Shown here one piece after another: positions 18,751 to 28,595 of a stretch of 64,000 nucleotides of DNA. The position numbers and the translations under genes were made by a program. Within the stretch, counting starts at the first letter, position 1. Every line of letters begins with the position of its first letter. The notes under the pieces were generated by a model that made no database searches, had not been told where the DNA came from, and saw only the letters and a program-made list of their open reading frames with translations. Source of the DNA: Pseudomonas sp. B28(2017) (GTDB lineage: Bacteria; Pseudomonadota; Gammaproteobacteria; Pseudomonadales; Pseudomonadaceae); contig NZ_NEJH01000011.1 in assembly GCF_002113025.1 (NCBI RefSeq), forward strand, positions 102,986-166,985, read 5' to 3'.

Positions 18751-21162
18751 TTGAAGAAATCCACCGCAGCACCTAAACCAGCCGTCGTTCCGCTCTGGCG
18801 CCAGCACTTGCACTACCGACTCAAGGAAGGTGCGCTGATCGCCATCGGTGCCTTGTGCCTGTTCCTGATGATGGCCTTGTTGACCTATGGCAAGGATGAT
18901 CCGGGCTGGAGCCATAACAGCAAGATCGACGACGTGCAGAACTTCGGCGGGCCAGCGGGCTCCTACAGCGCCGATATCCTGTTCATGGTGCTGGGTTACT
19001 TCGCCTACATCTTCCCGTTGCTGCTGGCGATCAAGGCGTACCAGATCTTCCGCCAGCGTCACGAACCGTGGCAGTGGAGCGGTTGGCTGTTCTCCTGGCG
19101 CCTGATCGGCCTGGTGTTCCTGGTACTGTCGGGCGCCGCGCTGGCCCATATCCATTTCCATGCCGCGACCGGTCTGCCGGCTGGTGCGGGCGGTGCGCTG
19201 GGCGAAAGCCTCGGTGACCTGGCCCGGAACGCCCTGAATATCCAGGGCAGCACCCTGCTGTTCATCGCGTTGTTCCTGTTCGGCCTGACGGTGTTTACCG
19301 ATCTGTCTTGGTTCAAGGTGATGGATATCACCGGCAAGATCACCCTCGACCTGTTCGAACTGTTCCAGGGCGCGGCCAATCGCTGGTGGGCGGCCCGTAC
19401 CGAGCGCAAACAGCTGGTCGCCCAGTTGCGTGAAGTCGACGACCGTATGGATGAAGTGGTTGCGCCAACCGTCACCGACAAGCGCGAGCAGGCCAAGGTC
19501 AAGGAGCGGCTGATCGAGCGTGAGCAAGCCCTGAGCAAGCATATGTCCGAACGCGAGAAGCAGGTGCCGCCGGTGATCGCGCCCGCGCCACCAAAGCCTG
19601 CCGCACCGAGCAAACGCGTCGAAAAAGAGAAACAGGCGCCTCTGTTCGTCGACAGCGCCGTGGAAGGCACCTTGCCGCCGATCTCGATTCTCGATCCCGC
19701 AGAAAAGAAACAGCTCAATTACTCGCCTGAATCCCTGGCTGCGGTTGGCCACTTGCTGGAAATCAAGCTCAAGGAATTCGGCGTTGAAGTCGCGGTCGAT
19801 TCGATTCATCCGGGGCCGGTGATTACCCGTTACGAAATTCAGCCGGCCGCCGGCGTCAAGGTCAGCCGCATCGCCAACCTGGCCAAAGACCTGGCCCGCT
19901 CCCTGGCCGTGACCAGCGTGCGCGTGGTGGAAGTGATTCCGGGCAAGACTACGGTCGGTATCGAGATTCCCAACGAAGACCGCCAGATCGTGCGATTCTC
20001 CGAGGTGTTGTCGACCCCCGAGTACGACAACTTCAAATCCCCGGTCACCCTGGCCCTGGGCCATGATATCGGCGGCAAACCGGTCATCACCGACCTGGCG
20101 AAGATGCCGCACCTGCTGGTGGCCGGTACGACCGGTTCCGGTAAGTCGGTGGGCGTGAACGCGATGATCCTGTCAATCCTGTTCAAGTCCGGCCCGGAAG
20201 ACGCCAAGCTGATCATGATCGACCCGAAAATGCTGGAACTGTCGATCTACGAAGGCATTCCGCATCTGCTGTGCCCGGTGGTTACCGACATGAAGGACGC
20301 CGCCAACGCCCTGCGCTGGAGCGTTGCCGAGATGGAGCGCCGCTACAAGCTGATGGCCAAGATGGGCGTGCGCAACCTGTCGGGCTTCAACGCCAAGGTC
20401 AAGGAAGCCCAGGACGCCGGCGAGCCGTTGAGCGATCCGCTGTACAAGCGCGAGAGCATTCACGACGAAGCGCCGCTGCTGAGCAAGCTGCCGACCATCG
20501 TGGTGGTGGTCGACGAATTCGCCGACATGATGATGATCGTCGGCAAGAAGGTTGAAGAGCTGATTGCCCGTATCGCGCAAAAGGCTCGTGCGGCCGGTAT
20601 TCACTTGATCCTCGCGACCCAGCGTCCGTCGGTGGATGTGATCACCGGTCTGATCAAGGCCAACATCCCGACCCGCATGGCGTTCCAGGTATCGAGCAAG
20701 ATCGACTCCCGGACCATCATCGACCAGGGTGGCGCCGAGCAACTGTTGGGCCACGGTGACATGCTCTACATGCCGCCGGGTACCAGTCTGCCGATTCGTG
20801 TTCACGGTGCTTTCGTGTCCGACGATGAGGTTCACCGCGTGGTGGAAGCCTGGAAGCTGCGTGGCGCGCCGGAATACAACGACGACATTCTCAATGGCGT
20901 CGAAGAGGCGGGTAGCGGCTTCGAAGGCAGCAGCGGTGGCGGCGACGGTGACGATCCCGAGGCCGACGCGCTGTACGACGAAGCGGTCCAGTTCGTGCTG
21001 GAAAGCCGTCGCGCCTCCATTTCCGCGGTTCAGCGCAAGCTGAAGATCGGCTACAACCGCGCTGCGCGCATGATCGAAGCCATGGAAATGGCCGGGGTCG
21101 TGACGTCCATGAACACTAACGGTTCGCGTGAAGTCCTGGCCCCGGGCCCGGTGCGCGACTGA
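18751..21162 (+). CDS. ftsK: DNA translocase FtsK
   Basis: FtsK (803 residues) pumps chromosome ends through the division septum and activates XerCD at dif. About four membrane segments (residues 25-195) are followed by a short linker rich in Glu, Lys and Pro. The RecA-like motor has Walker A GTTGSGKS near 458 and Walker B VVVVDEFADM near 584. The C-terminal winged-helix gamma domain has YDEAVQFVLESRRASISAVQ. The linker is much shorter than in E. coli, as usual for Pseudomonas. The start is a TTG preceded by GGAAAAGAAG; lolA follows. Confidence 0.96.
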   Translation: MKKSTAAPKPAVVPLWRQHLHYRLKEGALIAIGALCLFLMMALLTYGKDDPGWSHNSKIDDVQNFGGPAGSYSADILFMVLGYFAYIFPLLLAIKAYQIFRQRHEPWQWSGWLFSWRLIGLVFLVLSGAALAHIHFHAATGLPAGAGGALGESLGDLARNALNIQGSTLLFIALFLFGLTVFTDLSWFKVMDITGKITLDLFELFQGAANRWWAARTERKQLVAQLREVDDRMDEVVAPTVTDKREQAKVKERLIEREQALSKHMSEREKQVPPVIAPAPPKPAAPSKRVEKEKQAPLFVDSAVEGTLPPISILDPAEKKQLNYSPESLAAVGHLLEIKLKEFGVEVAVDSIHPGPVITRYEIQPAAGVKVSRIANLAKDLARSLAVTSVRVVEVIPGKTTVGIEIPNEDRQIVRFSEVLSTPEYDNFKSPVTLALGHDIGGKPVITDLAKMPHLLVAGTTGSGKSVGVNAMILSILFKSGPEDAKLIMIDPKMLELSIYEGIPHLLCPVVTDMKDAANALRWSVAEMERRYKLMAKMGVRNLSGFNAKVKEAQDAGEPLSDPLYKRESIHDEAPLLSKLPTIVVVVDEFADMMMIVGKKVEELIARIAQKARAAGIHLILATQRPSVDVITGLIKANIPTRMAFQVSSKIDSRTIIDQGGAEQLLGHGDMLYMPPGTSLPIRVHGAFVSDDEVHRVVEAWKLRGAPEYNDDILNGVEEAGSGFEGSSGGGDGDDPEADALYDEAVQFVLESRRASISAVQRKLKIGYNRAARMIEAMEMAGVVTSMNTNGSREVLAPGPVRD

Positions 21163-21228
21163 CCCGAGTATGAAAGGAGTGGTGCCTTTGGCACCGCTCG
21201 CACTCCCACGAATGTTATGAGGACTCCC

Positions 21229-21852
21229 ATGCGTCTGATCCGCATGCTGTTGCTGCCGGTACTGGCTTTGACCACGCTCTCGGCCCACGCCGATGACAAG
21301 GACGTGGCACGCCTGACCCAATTGCTGGAAAAATCCCAGACCCTCACCGCACGTTTCTCTCAGTTGACCCTGGATGGCACCGGCACCCAGTTGCAGGAAA
21401 CCGCCGGCGACATGTCGTTGCAGCGTCCGGGCCTGTTCTACTGGCACACCGATGCGCCAGCCGAGCAGACCATGGTCTCCGATGGCAAGAAGGTCACCCT
21501 GTGGGACCCGGACCTGGAACAGGCCACCATCAAGAAACTCGACCAGCGCCTGACCCAGACGCCCGCGTTGCTGCTGTCCGGTGACGTGTCCAAGATCAGT
21601 CAGAGCTTCGACATCAGTGCCAAGGAAGCCGGCGGCGTGATCGACTTCACCCTGAAGCCGAAAACCAAGGACACCTTGTTCGACAGCCTGCGCCTGTCGT
21701 TCCGTAACGGTCTGGTTAACGACATGCAGTTGATCGACAGCGTTGGTCAGCGCACCAATATCCTGTTCACCGGGGTGAAGGCCAACGAGCCGATCCCGGA
21801 GTCCAGGTTCAAATTCGACATCCCCAAGGGTGCCGATGTGATCCAGGAATAA
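21229..21852 (+). CDS. lolA: outer-membrane lipoprotein carrier protein LolA
   Basis: LolA (207 residues) carries lipoproteins through the periplasm from LolCDE to LolB. A signal peptide (MRLIRMLLLPVLALTTLSAHA) precedes the mature protein. LEKSQTLTARFSQ, QRPGLFYWHTDAPAEQTMV and KVTLWDPDLEQA are typical LolA stretches. The ATG has GAGGA 6 bases upstream; an ATG four codons earlier overlaps that site and was rejected. It lies 66 bases behind ftsK and upstream of rarA, the same order as in E. coli. Confidence 0.95.
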   Translation: MRLIRMLLLPVLALTTLSAHADDKDVARLTQLLEKSQTLTARFSQLTLDGTGTQLQETAGDMSLQRPGLFYWHTDAPAEQTMVSDGKKVTLWDPDLEQATIKKLDQRLTQTPALLLSGDVSKISQSFDISAKEAGGVIDFTLKPKTKDTLFDSLRLSFRNGLVNDMQLIDSVGQRTNILFTGVKANEPIPESRFKFDIPKGADVIQE

Positions 21853-21868
21853 AAGGACGACAAAAATC

Positions 21869-21960
21869 CTGTGGGGGCGAGCCTGCTCGCGAAGAGGGCG
21901 CGTCAGTCGCAATAATTGTTATCTGATGCACCGCATTCGCGAGCAGGCTCGCTCCCACAA
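21869..21960. repeat. REPIN between lolA and rarA
   Basis: Inverted arms TGTGGGGGCGAGCCTGCTCG and CGCGAGCAGGCTCGCTCCCA around a spacer of about 40 bp. Confidence 0.85.
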
Positions 21961-22005
21961 GGACCGCGGCGTTCATAAAGACCCAGTGAGGTTTCACAAG
22001 TAGTC

Positions 22006-23328
22006 ATGGATCTGTTTCGCAGCACCCCGATCGCCCAGCCATTGGCCGCCCGTCTGCGCGCGACCAACCTGGACGAGTACGTCGGTCAGGAACACGTGCT
22101 CGCTCGCGGCAAGCCCTTGCGCGAAGCGCTGGAGCAGGGTGCCCTGCATTCGATGATTTTCTGGGGACCGCCGGGCGTAGGCAAGACCACGCTGGCGCGA
22201 TTGCTCGCTGAAGTTTCGGATGCGCACTTCGAAACGGTCTCGGCGGTGCTCGCCGGCGTGAAGGAAATCCGTCAGGCGGTGGAAATCGCCAGGCAGCAGG
22301 CCGGGCAATACGGCAAGCGCACCATCCTGTTCGTCGATGAAGTGCACCGTTTCAACAAGTCCCAGCAGGATGCGTTCCTGCCCTATGTCGAAGACGGAAC
22401 GCTGATTTTCATCGGCGCCACCACCGAGAACCCTTCGTTTGAATTGAACAACGCGTTGCTGTCACGGGCACGGGTCTATGTGCTCAAGAGCCTTGACGAA
22501 GCGGCTCTGCGCAAGCTGGTGCAGCGTGCGCTGACCGAGGAACGTGGCCTTGGCAAGCGCAACCTGACCCTCAGCGATGAGGGCTTCCAGATGCTGCTGT
22601 CCGCCGCCGATGGCGATGGCCGGCGCCTGCTGAATCTGTTGGAGAACGCCTCGGATCTGGCCGAAGACAACAGCGAGATGGGCACCGACCTGCTGCAAAG
22701 CCTGCTCGGCGACACCCGCAGGCGTTTCGACAAGGGCGGCGAAGCGTTCTACGACCAGATTTCCGCGCTGCACAAGTCGGTGCGCGGCTCCAACCCCGAC
22801 GGCGCGCTGTACTGGTTTGCGCGGATGATCGACGGTGGTTGCGACCCGCTGTACCTGGCCCGGCGCGTGGTGCGCATGGCCAGCGAAGACATCGGCAATG
22901 CCGACCCGCGCGCCCTGAGTTTGTGCCTGGCGGCCTGGGAAGTGCAGGAACGCCTTGGCAGCCCCGAGGGTGAGCTGGCGGTGGCCCAGGCCATCACTTA
23001 TCTGGCCTGTGCACCGAAAAGCAACGCGGTGTACATGGGTTTCAAGGCCGCATTGCGCGCCGCCGCCGAACACGGCTCGCTGGAGGTGCCGCTGCACCTG
23101 CGCAACGCGCCGACCAAGCTGATGAAGCAGTTGGGCTATGGCGATGAATACCGTTATGCCCACGATGAGCCGGACGCCTATGCCGCCGGGGAAGATTACT
23201 TCCCGGAAGAGCTCGAACCGATTCCGTTCTATCAGCCGGTGCCCCGCGGCCTGGAATTGAAAATCGGCGAAAAACTCAATCACCTGGCGAAACTCGACCG
23301 TTTAAGCCCCCGGCAGCGGAGAAAATAG
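22006..23328 (+). CDS. rarA: replication-associated recombination protein RarA (MgsA)
   Basis: RarA (440 residues) is an AAA+ ATPase of the clamp-loader type that works at stalled replication forks. It has Walker A GPPGVGKTT near residue 54, Walker B ILFVDEVHRFNKSQQDAFLP near 106, and sensor 1 IGATTENPSFELN. The C-terminal oligomerisation part includes GSNPDGALYWFARMIDGG. The crcB GTG overlaps its stop by one base, so the two are coupled. Confidence 0.95.
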   Translation: MDLFRSTPIAQPLAARLRATNLDEYVGQEHVLARGKPLREALEQGALHSMIFWGPPGVGKTTLARLLAEVSDAHFETVSAVLAGVKEIRQAVEIARQQAGQYGKRTILFVDEVHRFNKSQQDAFLPYVEDGTLIFIGATTENPSFELNNALLSRARVYVLKSLDEAALRKLVQRALTEERGLGKRNLTLSDEGFQMLLSAADGDGRRLLNLLENASDLAEDNSEMGTDLLQSLLGDTRRRFDKGGEAFYDQISALHKSVRGSNPDGALYWFARMIDGGCDPLYLARRVVRMASEDIGNADPRALSLCLAAWEVQERLGSPEGELAVAQAITYLACAPKSNAVYMGFKAALRAAAEHGSLEVPLHLRNAPTKLMKQLGYGDEYRYAHDEPDAYAAGEDYFPEELEPIPFYQPVPRGLELKIGEKLNHLAKLDRLSPRQRRK

Positions 23329-23702
23329 TGCTTCCTTTGATCGTTGCGGTATCCGTTGGCGGGGTAGCCGGTACATTGTTGCGCTTTGCCACGGGCAACT
23401 GGATCAACGCGAATTGGCCGCGGCACTTCTATACCGCGACGCTGGCCGTTAATATCGTGGGCTGTTTGCTGATCGGCGTTCTATACGGTCTGTTTTTGAT
23501 ACGCCCGGAGGTGCCTGTCGAGGTGCGTGCCGGGTTGATGGTCGGCTTCCTCGGGGGGCTGACGACTTTTTCATCCTTTTCACTGGATACGGTGCGCCTG
23601 CTGGAAAGCGGGCAGGTGCCGCTGGCCCTGGGCTATGCGGTGCTCAGCGTATTCGGCGGGCTGCTTGCCACCTGGGCTGGCCTGTCCTTGACCAAACTTT
23701 GA
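23328..23702 (+). CDS. crcB: fluoride channel CrcB/Fluc
   Basis: CrcB (124 residues) is a four-helix inner-membrane protein that forms dual-topology dimers and exports fluoride. GGVAGTLLRF, an Asn-containing second helix (NIVGCLLIG), and GFLGGLTTFSSFSLD with the conserved Phe/Ser track are visible. The start is the GTG overlapping the rarA stop. No fluoride riboswitch is possible here because there is no leader. Confidence 0.93.
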   Translation: MLPLIVAVSVGGVAGTLLRFATGNWINANWPRHFYTATLAVNIVGCLLIGVLYGLFLIRPEVPVEVRAGLMVGFLGGLTTFSSFSLDTVRLLESGQVPLALGYAVLSVFGGLLATWAGLSLTKL

Positions 23703-23718
23703 TAAACGAGAAACCGAC

Positions 23719-24999
23719 ATGCTCGATTCCAAACTGTTACGTAGCAACCTTCAGGACGTAGCGGACCGCCTGGCATCCCGTGGCTTTGTGCTGGATGTTG
23801 CGCGCATCGAAGCGCTGGAAGAACAGCGCAAGACCGTCCAGACCCGCACCGAAGCACTGCAGGCTGAACGTAATGCGCGCTCCAAATCCATCGGTCAGGC
23901 CAAGCAGCGCGGCGAAGACATCGCGCCGTTGATGGCGGACGTCGAGCGCATGGCGGGCGAGTTGAGCACCGGCAAAGTCGAACTGGACGCGATCCAGACC
24001 GAACTGGACTCGATCCTGCTGGGCATTCCGAACCTGCCGCACGAATCGGTGCCGGTTGGCGATGACGAAGAAGGCAACGTTGAAGTGCGCCGTTGGGGCA
24101 CGCCGAAGGCTTTCGACTTCCCGGTGCAGGACCACGTGGCCCTGGGTGAGAAGTTCGGCTGGCTGGACTTCGAAACCGCCGCGAAACTGTCCGGCGCCCG
24201 TTTCGCCCTGCTGCGCGGCCCGATTGCCCGTCTGCACCGCGCGCTGGCGCAGTTCATGATCAACCTGCACGTTACCGAGCACGGTTATGAAGAGGCCTAC
24301 ACGCCTTATCTGGTCCAGGCGCCGGCGCTGCAAGGCACCGGCCAGTTGCCCAAGTTCGAAGAAGACCTGTTCAAGATCGCGCGTGAAGGCGAAGCCGATC
24401 TGTACCTGATCCCGACCGCCGAAGTGTCGCTGACCAACATTGTCGCCGGCGAAATCGTCGATTCGAAACTGCTGCCGATCAAGTTCGTTGCCCATACCCC
24501 GTGCTTTCGCAGTGAAGCCGGTGCATCGGGTCGTGACACCCGCGGCATGATCCGCCAGCACCAGTTCGACAAGGTTGAAATGGTGCAAATCGTCGAGCCG
24601 TCGAAGTCGATGGAAGCACTGGAGGGCCTGACCGCCAACGCCGAGAAAGTCCTGCAACTGCTGGAACTGCCTTATCGCACCCTGGCGTTGTGCACCGGCG
24701 ACATGGGCTTCAGCGCGGTCAAGACCTACGACCTGGAAGTGTGGATCCCGAGCCAGGACAAATACCGCGAAATTTCGTCGTGCTCCAACTGCGGCGACTT
24801 CCAGGCCCGTCGCATGCAAGCACGCTTCCGCAACCCGGAAACCGGCAAGCCGGAACTGGTGCACACCCTGAACGGCTCCGGCCTGGCGGTAGGCCGTACC
24901 CTGGTCGCGGTGCTCGAGAACTATCAGCAGGCCGACGGTTCGATCCGTGTGCCGCAAGTCCTCAAGCCGTACATGGGTGGTCTTGAGGTCATTGGTTAA
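23719..24999 (+). CDS. serS: seryl-tRNA synthetase
   Basis: SerS (426 residues) charges tRNA-Ser. The N-terminal coiled-coil arm (about 25-100) has EEQRKTVQTRTEALQAERNA. Class II motif 2 is FRSEAGASGRDTRGMIRQHQ and motif 3 is GLAVGRTLVAVLENYQ. It lies 16 bases after crcB, and the cysG ATG follows its stop without any gap. Confidence 0.97.
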   Translation: MLDSKLLRSNLQDVADRLASRGFVLDVARIEALEEQRKTVQTRTEALQAERNARSKSIGQAKQRGEDIAPLMADVERMAGELSTGKVELDAIQTELDSILLGIPNLPHESVPVGDDEEGNVEVRRWGTPKAFDFPVQDHVALGEKFGWLDFETAAKLSGARFALLRGPIARLHRALAQFMINLHVTEHGYEEAYTPYLVQAPALQGTGQLPKFEEDLFKIAREGEADLYLIPTAEVSLTNIVAGEIVDSKLLPIKFVAHTPCFRSEAGASGRDTRGMIRQHQFDKVEMVQIVEPSKSMEALEGLTANAEKVLQLLELPYRTLALCTGDMGFSAVKTYDLEVWIPSQDKYREISSCSNCGDFQARRMQARFRNPETGKPELVHTLNGSGLAVGRTLVAVLENYQQADGSIRVPQVLKPYMGGLEVIG

Positions 25000-26394
25000 A
25001 TGAACTATCTGCCGCTGTTTCACAACCTTCGCGGCAGTCGTGTGTTGGTCGTCGGTGGGGGGGAGATTGCCTTGCGCAAATCCCGCCTGCTGGCCGATGC
25101 CGGTGCGCTGCTGCGGGTGGTTGCACCTGAAATCGAAGCGCAACTGCGCGAACTGGTTGCCGGTAGCGGTGGCGAGTGCCTGTTGCGTGGCTACGTCGAA
25201 ACGGATCTGGACGGTTGCGGGCTGATCATTGCCGCCACCGACGACGAAGCGCTGAACGCGCAGGTCTCCGCCGATGCCCATCGGCGTTGCGTACCGGTCA
25301 ACGTGGTGGACGCGCCGGCCCTGTGCAGTGTGATCTTCCCGGCAATCGTCGACCGTTCTCCGCTGATCATCGCGGTGTCCAGTGGCGGCGATGCGCCGGT
25401 GCTGGCACGCTTGATCCGCGCCAAGATCGAAACCTGGATTCCTTCCACCTACGGCCAATTGGCCGGGTTGGCGGCGCGTTTCCGTCATCAGGTCAAAAGC
25501 CTGTTTCCGGATGTGCAGCAGCGTCGGGCGTTCTGGGAAGATGTTTTCCAGGGCCCGGTTGCCGACCGGCAACTGGCCGGGCAGGGCGCTGAAGCCGAGC
25601 GTTTGTTGCAAGCGAAGATCGATGGCGAAGCGCCAGTTGCTACCGGCGAAGTCTATCTGGTGGGCGCCGGCCCGGGCGATCCTGACCTGCTGACCTTCCG
25701 CGCCTTGCGCCTGATGCAGCAAGCCGACGTGGTGCTGTACGACCGCCTGGTGGCGCCGGCGATTCTCGAACTGTGTCGTCGCGACGCCGAGCGGGTTTAC
25801 GTCGGCAAGCGTCGTGCCGATCACGCGGTGCCGCAGGATCAGATCAACCAGCAATTGGTGGATCTGGCCAAACAGGGCAAGCGCGTGGTGCGACTGAAGG
25901 GCGGTGATCCGTTCATCTTCGGTCGTGGTGGTGAAGAGATCGAAGAGCTGGCGGCCCAGGGCATTGCGTTCCAGGTGGTGCCGGGGATTACGGCGGCCAG
26001 TGGTTGTGCGGCCTATGCCGGGATTCCGCTGACTCACCGCGATTATGCGCAATCGGTGCGTTTCATCACCGGCCACCTCAAGGACGGCTCCAGCGATCTG
26101 CCATGGGCCGACCTGGTCGCGCCGGCGCAAACCCTGGTGTTCTACATGGGACTGGTGGGCTTGCCGATCATTTGCGAGCAGTTGATCAAGCATGGTCGCG
26201 GTGCTGATACCCCGGCAGCGTTGATCCAGCAGGGCACCACGATCAACCAGCGGGTGTTTACCGGCACCCTGGCGAACTTGCCACGGCTGGTGGCGGAGCA
26301 TGAAGTGCATGCGCCGACATTGGTGATTGTCGGTGAAGTGGTGCAACTGCGCGAGAAACTGGCGTGGTTCGAAGGGGCTCAGGGGCAGGTCTGA
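25000..26394 (+). CDS. cysG: siroheme synthase CysG (trifunctional)
   Basis: CysG (464 residues) makes siroheme from uroporphyrinogen III for sulfite and nitrite reductases. The N-terminal dehydrogenase/ferrochelatase half has the NAD motif VVGGGEIALRK (17-27) and VNVVDAPALCSVIFPAIVDR. The C-terminal SAM methyltransferase half starts near 217 with VYLVGAGPGDPDLLT and has VVRLKGGDPFIFGRGGEE. Both halves are intact. Its ATG follows the serS TAA directly. Sulfur use links it loosely to the tus genes downstream. Confidence 0.96.
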   Translation: MNYLPLFHNLRGSRVLVVGGGEIALRKSRLLADAGALLRVVAPEIEAQLRELVAGSGGECLLRGYVETDLDGCGLIIAATDDEALNAQVSADAHRRCVPVNVVDAPALCSVIFPAIVDRSPLIIAVSSGGDAPVLARLIRAKIETWIPSTYGQLAGLAARFRHQVKSLFPDVQQRRAFWEDVFQGPVADRQLAGQGAEAERLLQAKIDGEAPVATGEVYLVGAGPGDPDLLTFRALRLMQQADVVLYDRLVAPAILELCRRDAERVYVGKRRADHAVPQDQINQQLVDLAKQGKRVVRLKGGDPFIFGRGGEEIEELAAQGIAFQVVPGITAASGCAAYAGIPLTHRDYAQSVRFITGHLKDGSSDLPWADLVAPAQTLVFYMGLVGLPIICEQLIKHGRGADTPAALIQQGTTINQRVFTGTLANLPRLVAEHEVHAPTLVIVGEVVQLREKLAWFEGAQGQV

Positions 26395-26410
26395 AGACCG
26401 CGTCGCCCTC

Positions 26411-26476
26411 ATTCGCGAGCAGGCTCGCTCCCACATTGGAATGCATTCCCTTGTGGGGGCGAGCCTGCTCGCGAAA
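26411..26476. repeat. REPIN (compact, outward arms)
   Basis: TTCGCGAGCAGGCTCGCTCC and its inverse are separated by only about 20 bases. It lies between the convergent genes cysG and yqjG. Confidence 0.85.
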
Positions 26477-26500
26477 GGGCCCTCAAAACCTGCACAAATC

Positions 26501-27502
26501 TCAGGCCTTGCGCCAAACCCCTTTCCCGCTCAACCGCTCCCGGTCATGGGGCGCGGTGAAGTCCTGTGCCGGCCCTTTCGGCACCACTCCGGTCGGGTTG
26601 ATGGTGCGGTGGCTGGCGTAGTAGTGGTGCTTGATGTGGGTGAAATCCACCGTTTCGGCAATCCCCGGCCACTGATAGATTTCCCGTAGCCAGTTCGACA
26701 GGTTCGGGTAATCCGCAATCCGTCGCAGGTTGCACTTGAAGTGCCCGTAGTACACTGCATCGAAGCGAATCAGCGTGGTGAACAGGCGGATGTCCGCTTC
26801 GGTCAGGTACTCGCCAGCCAGGTAGCGGTTGGCGCCCAGCAGCAGCTCCAGTCGGTCCAGTTCGGCAAACACCTCATCGAACGCTTCTTCATAGGCCTGT
26901 TGCGACGTGGCAAACCCGGCGCGGTACACGCCATTGTTCACCGCCGGATAAATCCGCTCGTTCAACGCATCGATCTCTGCGCGTAACGGCGCCGGGTAGA
27001 AGTCCAGGTCGTTACCGGTCAAATCGTCGAAGGCACCATTGAACATGCGGATGATTTCCGATGATTCATTATTGACGATGCGCTTGAGCTGTTGGTCCCA
27101 CAGTACCGGTACGGTGACGCGGCCGGTGTAGTCGGCAGTGTCGGCGGTGTAGCGCCGGTGCATGAATTCGAAGTGGTCGAGCTTGTCGCCGGTCGAACCC
27201 AGGTTCCGGTCGAAGGTCCAGCCGTTTTCCAGCATCAACCAACTGACCACCGACACGTCGATCAGGTTTTCGAGGCCTTTGAGCTTGCGCAGGATCAGCG
27301 TGCGATGGGCCCACGGACAGGCCAGGGACACGTACAGGTGATAGCGCCCGGGTTCGGCCGCAAAACCACCGACACCGGTCGGTCCCGGCTTGCCGTCTGC
27401 GGTCAGCCAGTTGCGACGCTGTGCCTGTTCACGCTGGAACGCGCCGTCCTTGCTGCTTTCGTACCACTTGTCCTGCCAGCGGCCATCCACTAATAAACCC
27501 AT
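26501..27502 (-). CDS. yqjG: glutathionyl-hydroquinone reductase (YqjG/ECM4 family)
   Basis: This 333-residue glutathione-transferase-fold enzyme belongs to the Xi class, which reduces glutathionyl-hydroquinones. The catalytic Cys is C62 in the diagnostic motif SLACPWAHR. RYHLYVSLACPWAHRTLILR, VPVLWDQ..IVNNESSEIIRM and the C-terminal YHGHFK-like segment YYGHFKCNLRRI are all family features. It starts at ATG (MGLLVDGRWQDKWY), two codons after an in-frame TTG. It is cytoplasmic and stands alone. Confidence 0.92.
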   Translation of the reverse strand: MGLLVDGRWQDKWYESSKDGAFQREQAQRRNWLTADGKPGPTGVGGFAAEPGRYHLYVSLACPWAHRTLILRKLKGLENLIDVSVVSWLMLENGWTFDRNLGSTGDKLDHFEFMHRRYTADTADYTGRVTVPVLWDQQLKRIVNNESSEIIRMFNGAFDDLTGNDLDFYPAPLRAEIDALNERIYPAVNNGVYRAGFATSQQAYEEAFDEVFAELDRLELLLGANRYLAGEYLTEADIRLFTTLIRFDAVYYGHFKCNLRRIADYPNLSNWLREIYQWPGIAETVDFTHIKHHYYASHRTINPTGVVPKGPAQDFTAPHDRERLSGKGVWRKA

Positions 27503-27593
27503 GTTCAAGACTCCAGAAACCCATAATCGTTGGGGGTGAGTCTATTCCGATGAGTTCGAACAAAAAGCGCAAAGATCGGGCGCGAATGATCGG

Positions 27594-28595
27594 TTAAATC
27601 GATTTGTTGCGAGCGGCCCAGTATTGCTCGGCGGTTTCGAAGGCTTGTTCGCGGCTCTGTCCGAGGCCACGCAGTGCCAGGGCCATGGTCGAAATCAAGG
27701 CCATTTGCGGGTAGCTGTCGACCACGTCACCACGCCACACCGCTTTCAAGTGCCCAGGATCGAGCGCGGCGGGTTTGACATGACGCTGCGCGGACAACTG
27801 CGGCCATTCCTCATCCCAGCTCTCGCCGCCGGTGGTGCCGTACAGGTGGCTGTCGGCATCCGGGTTGATCTCGATTTCGCCGCCATCGCCCTTGATCACG
27901 ATGGCGGTATCACCGAGTAGTCCGCTGGCATCGCGATGCACCGCCTGATAGCCAGGGTGGAAAATGCTCTGCAGGCCGCAACGCGCACCCAGCGGATTGA
28001 GAATCCGCGCCAGCGAGTGGATCGGCGAGCGCAGGCCGAGGGTATTGCGCAGGTCGATCATCCGTTGCAGCTGCGGTGCCCAGTCCACCAGCGGCATGAA
28101 GGCCAGGCCGCCGTTATCCAGTGCCGAGCCGACCTGTTGCCAGTCGCGGCACAGCGGGATGTTCAATTCGCCCAGCAGTTGCTCGGTGTACAGGCGACCG
28201 GCCGTGTGGGCGCCGCCGCCGTGCATGAAAATCCGCACGCCGTTCTGTGCCAGGCACCTGGCCGCCAACAGATACCACGGTAAGTGCCGCTTCTTGCCGG
28301 CATAGGTCGGCCAATCCAGGTCTACCGCCAGCGCCGGAGGATTCAGGCGTTCGCGCAATGCCTCGGTGAAGCCCGCCATCTCTTCTGCGCTTTCTTCCTT
28401 GTGCCGCAATAGCATCAGGAAGGCGCCGAGCTGGGTTTCCTCGATCTTTTCATCGAGCACCATGCCCATGGCCTCGCGGGCCTCGATCCGGGTCAGGTCA
28501 CGGGCGCCGCGTTTGCCTTTGCCAAGGATCCGCACGAATTGGGCGAACGGATGCTCTGCGGGCGTTTCGAGTGTCAGTGCTGGGTAATCGGTCAT
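27594..28595 (-). CDS. ybiB: YbiB family protein (TrpD2, anthranilate phosphoribosyltransferase-like)
   Basis: This 333-residue protein has the glycosyltransferase family 3 fold of TrpD (helical N-terminus, then HGGGAHTAGRLYTEQLL in place of the PRPP loop). E. coli YbiB/TrpD2 binds nucleic acid and is LexA-regulated; it does not make tryptophan. The start ATG overlaps the tusE stop (ATGA), so it is the last gene of tusDCBE-ybiB. A role linked to tRNA modification is suggested only by this context. Confidence 0.85.
   Translation of the reverse strand: MTDYPALTLETPAEHPFAQFVRILGKGKRGARDLTRIEAREAMGMVLDEKIEETQLGAFLMLLRHKEESAEEMAGFTEALRERLNPPALAVDLDWPTYAGKKRHLPWYLLAARCLAQNGVRIFMHGGGAHTAGRLYTEQLLGELNIPLCRDWQQVGSALDNGGLAFMPLVDWAPQLQRMIDLRNTLGLRSPIHSLARILNPLGARCGLQSIFHPGYQAVHRDASGLLGDTAIVIKGDGGEIEINPDADSHLYGTTGGESWDEEWPQLSAQRHVKPAALDPGHLKAVWRGDVVDSYPQMALISTMALALRGLGQSREQAFETAEQYWAARNKSI

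Noticed and set aside
23703..23718. Fluoride riboswitch near crcB
   Set aside because: crcB overlaps rarA and has no leader to hold one.
23737..26436. 899-codon minus-strand frame opposite serS and cysG
   Set aside because: Shadow running across two certain genes; no recognisable domains.
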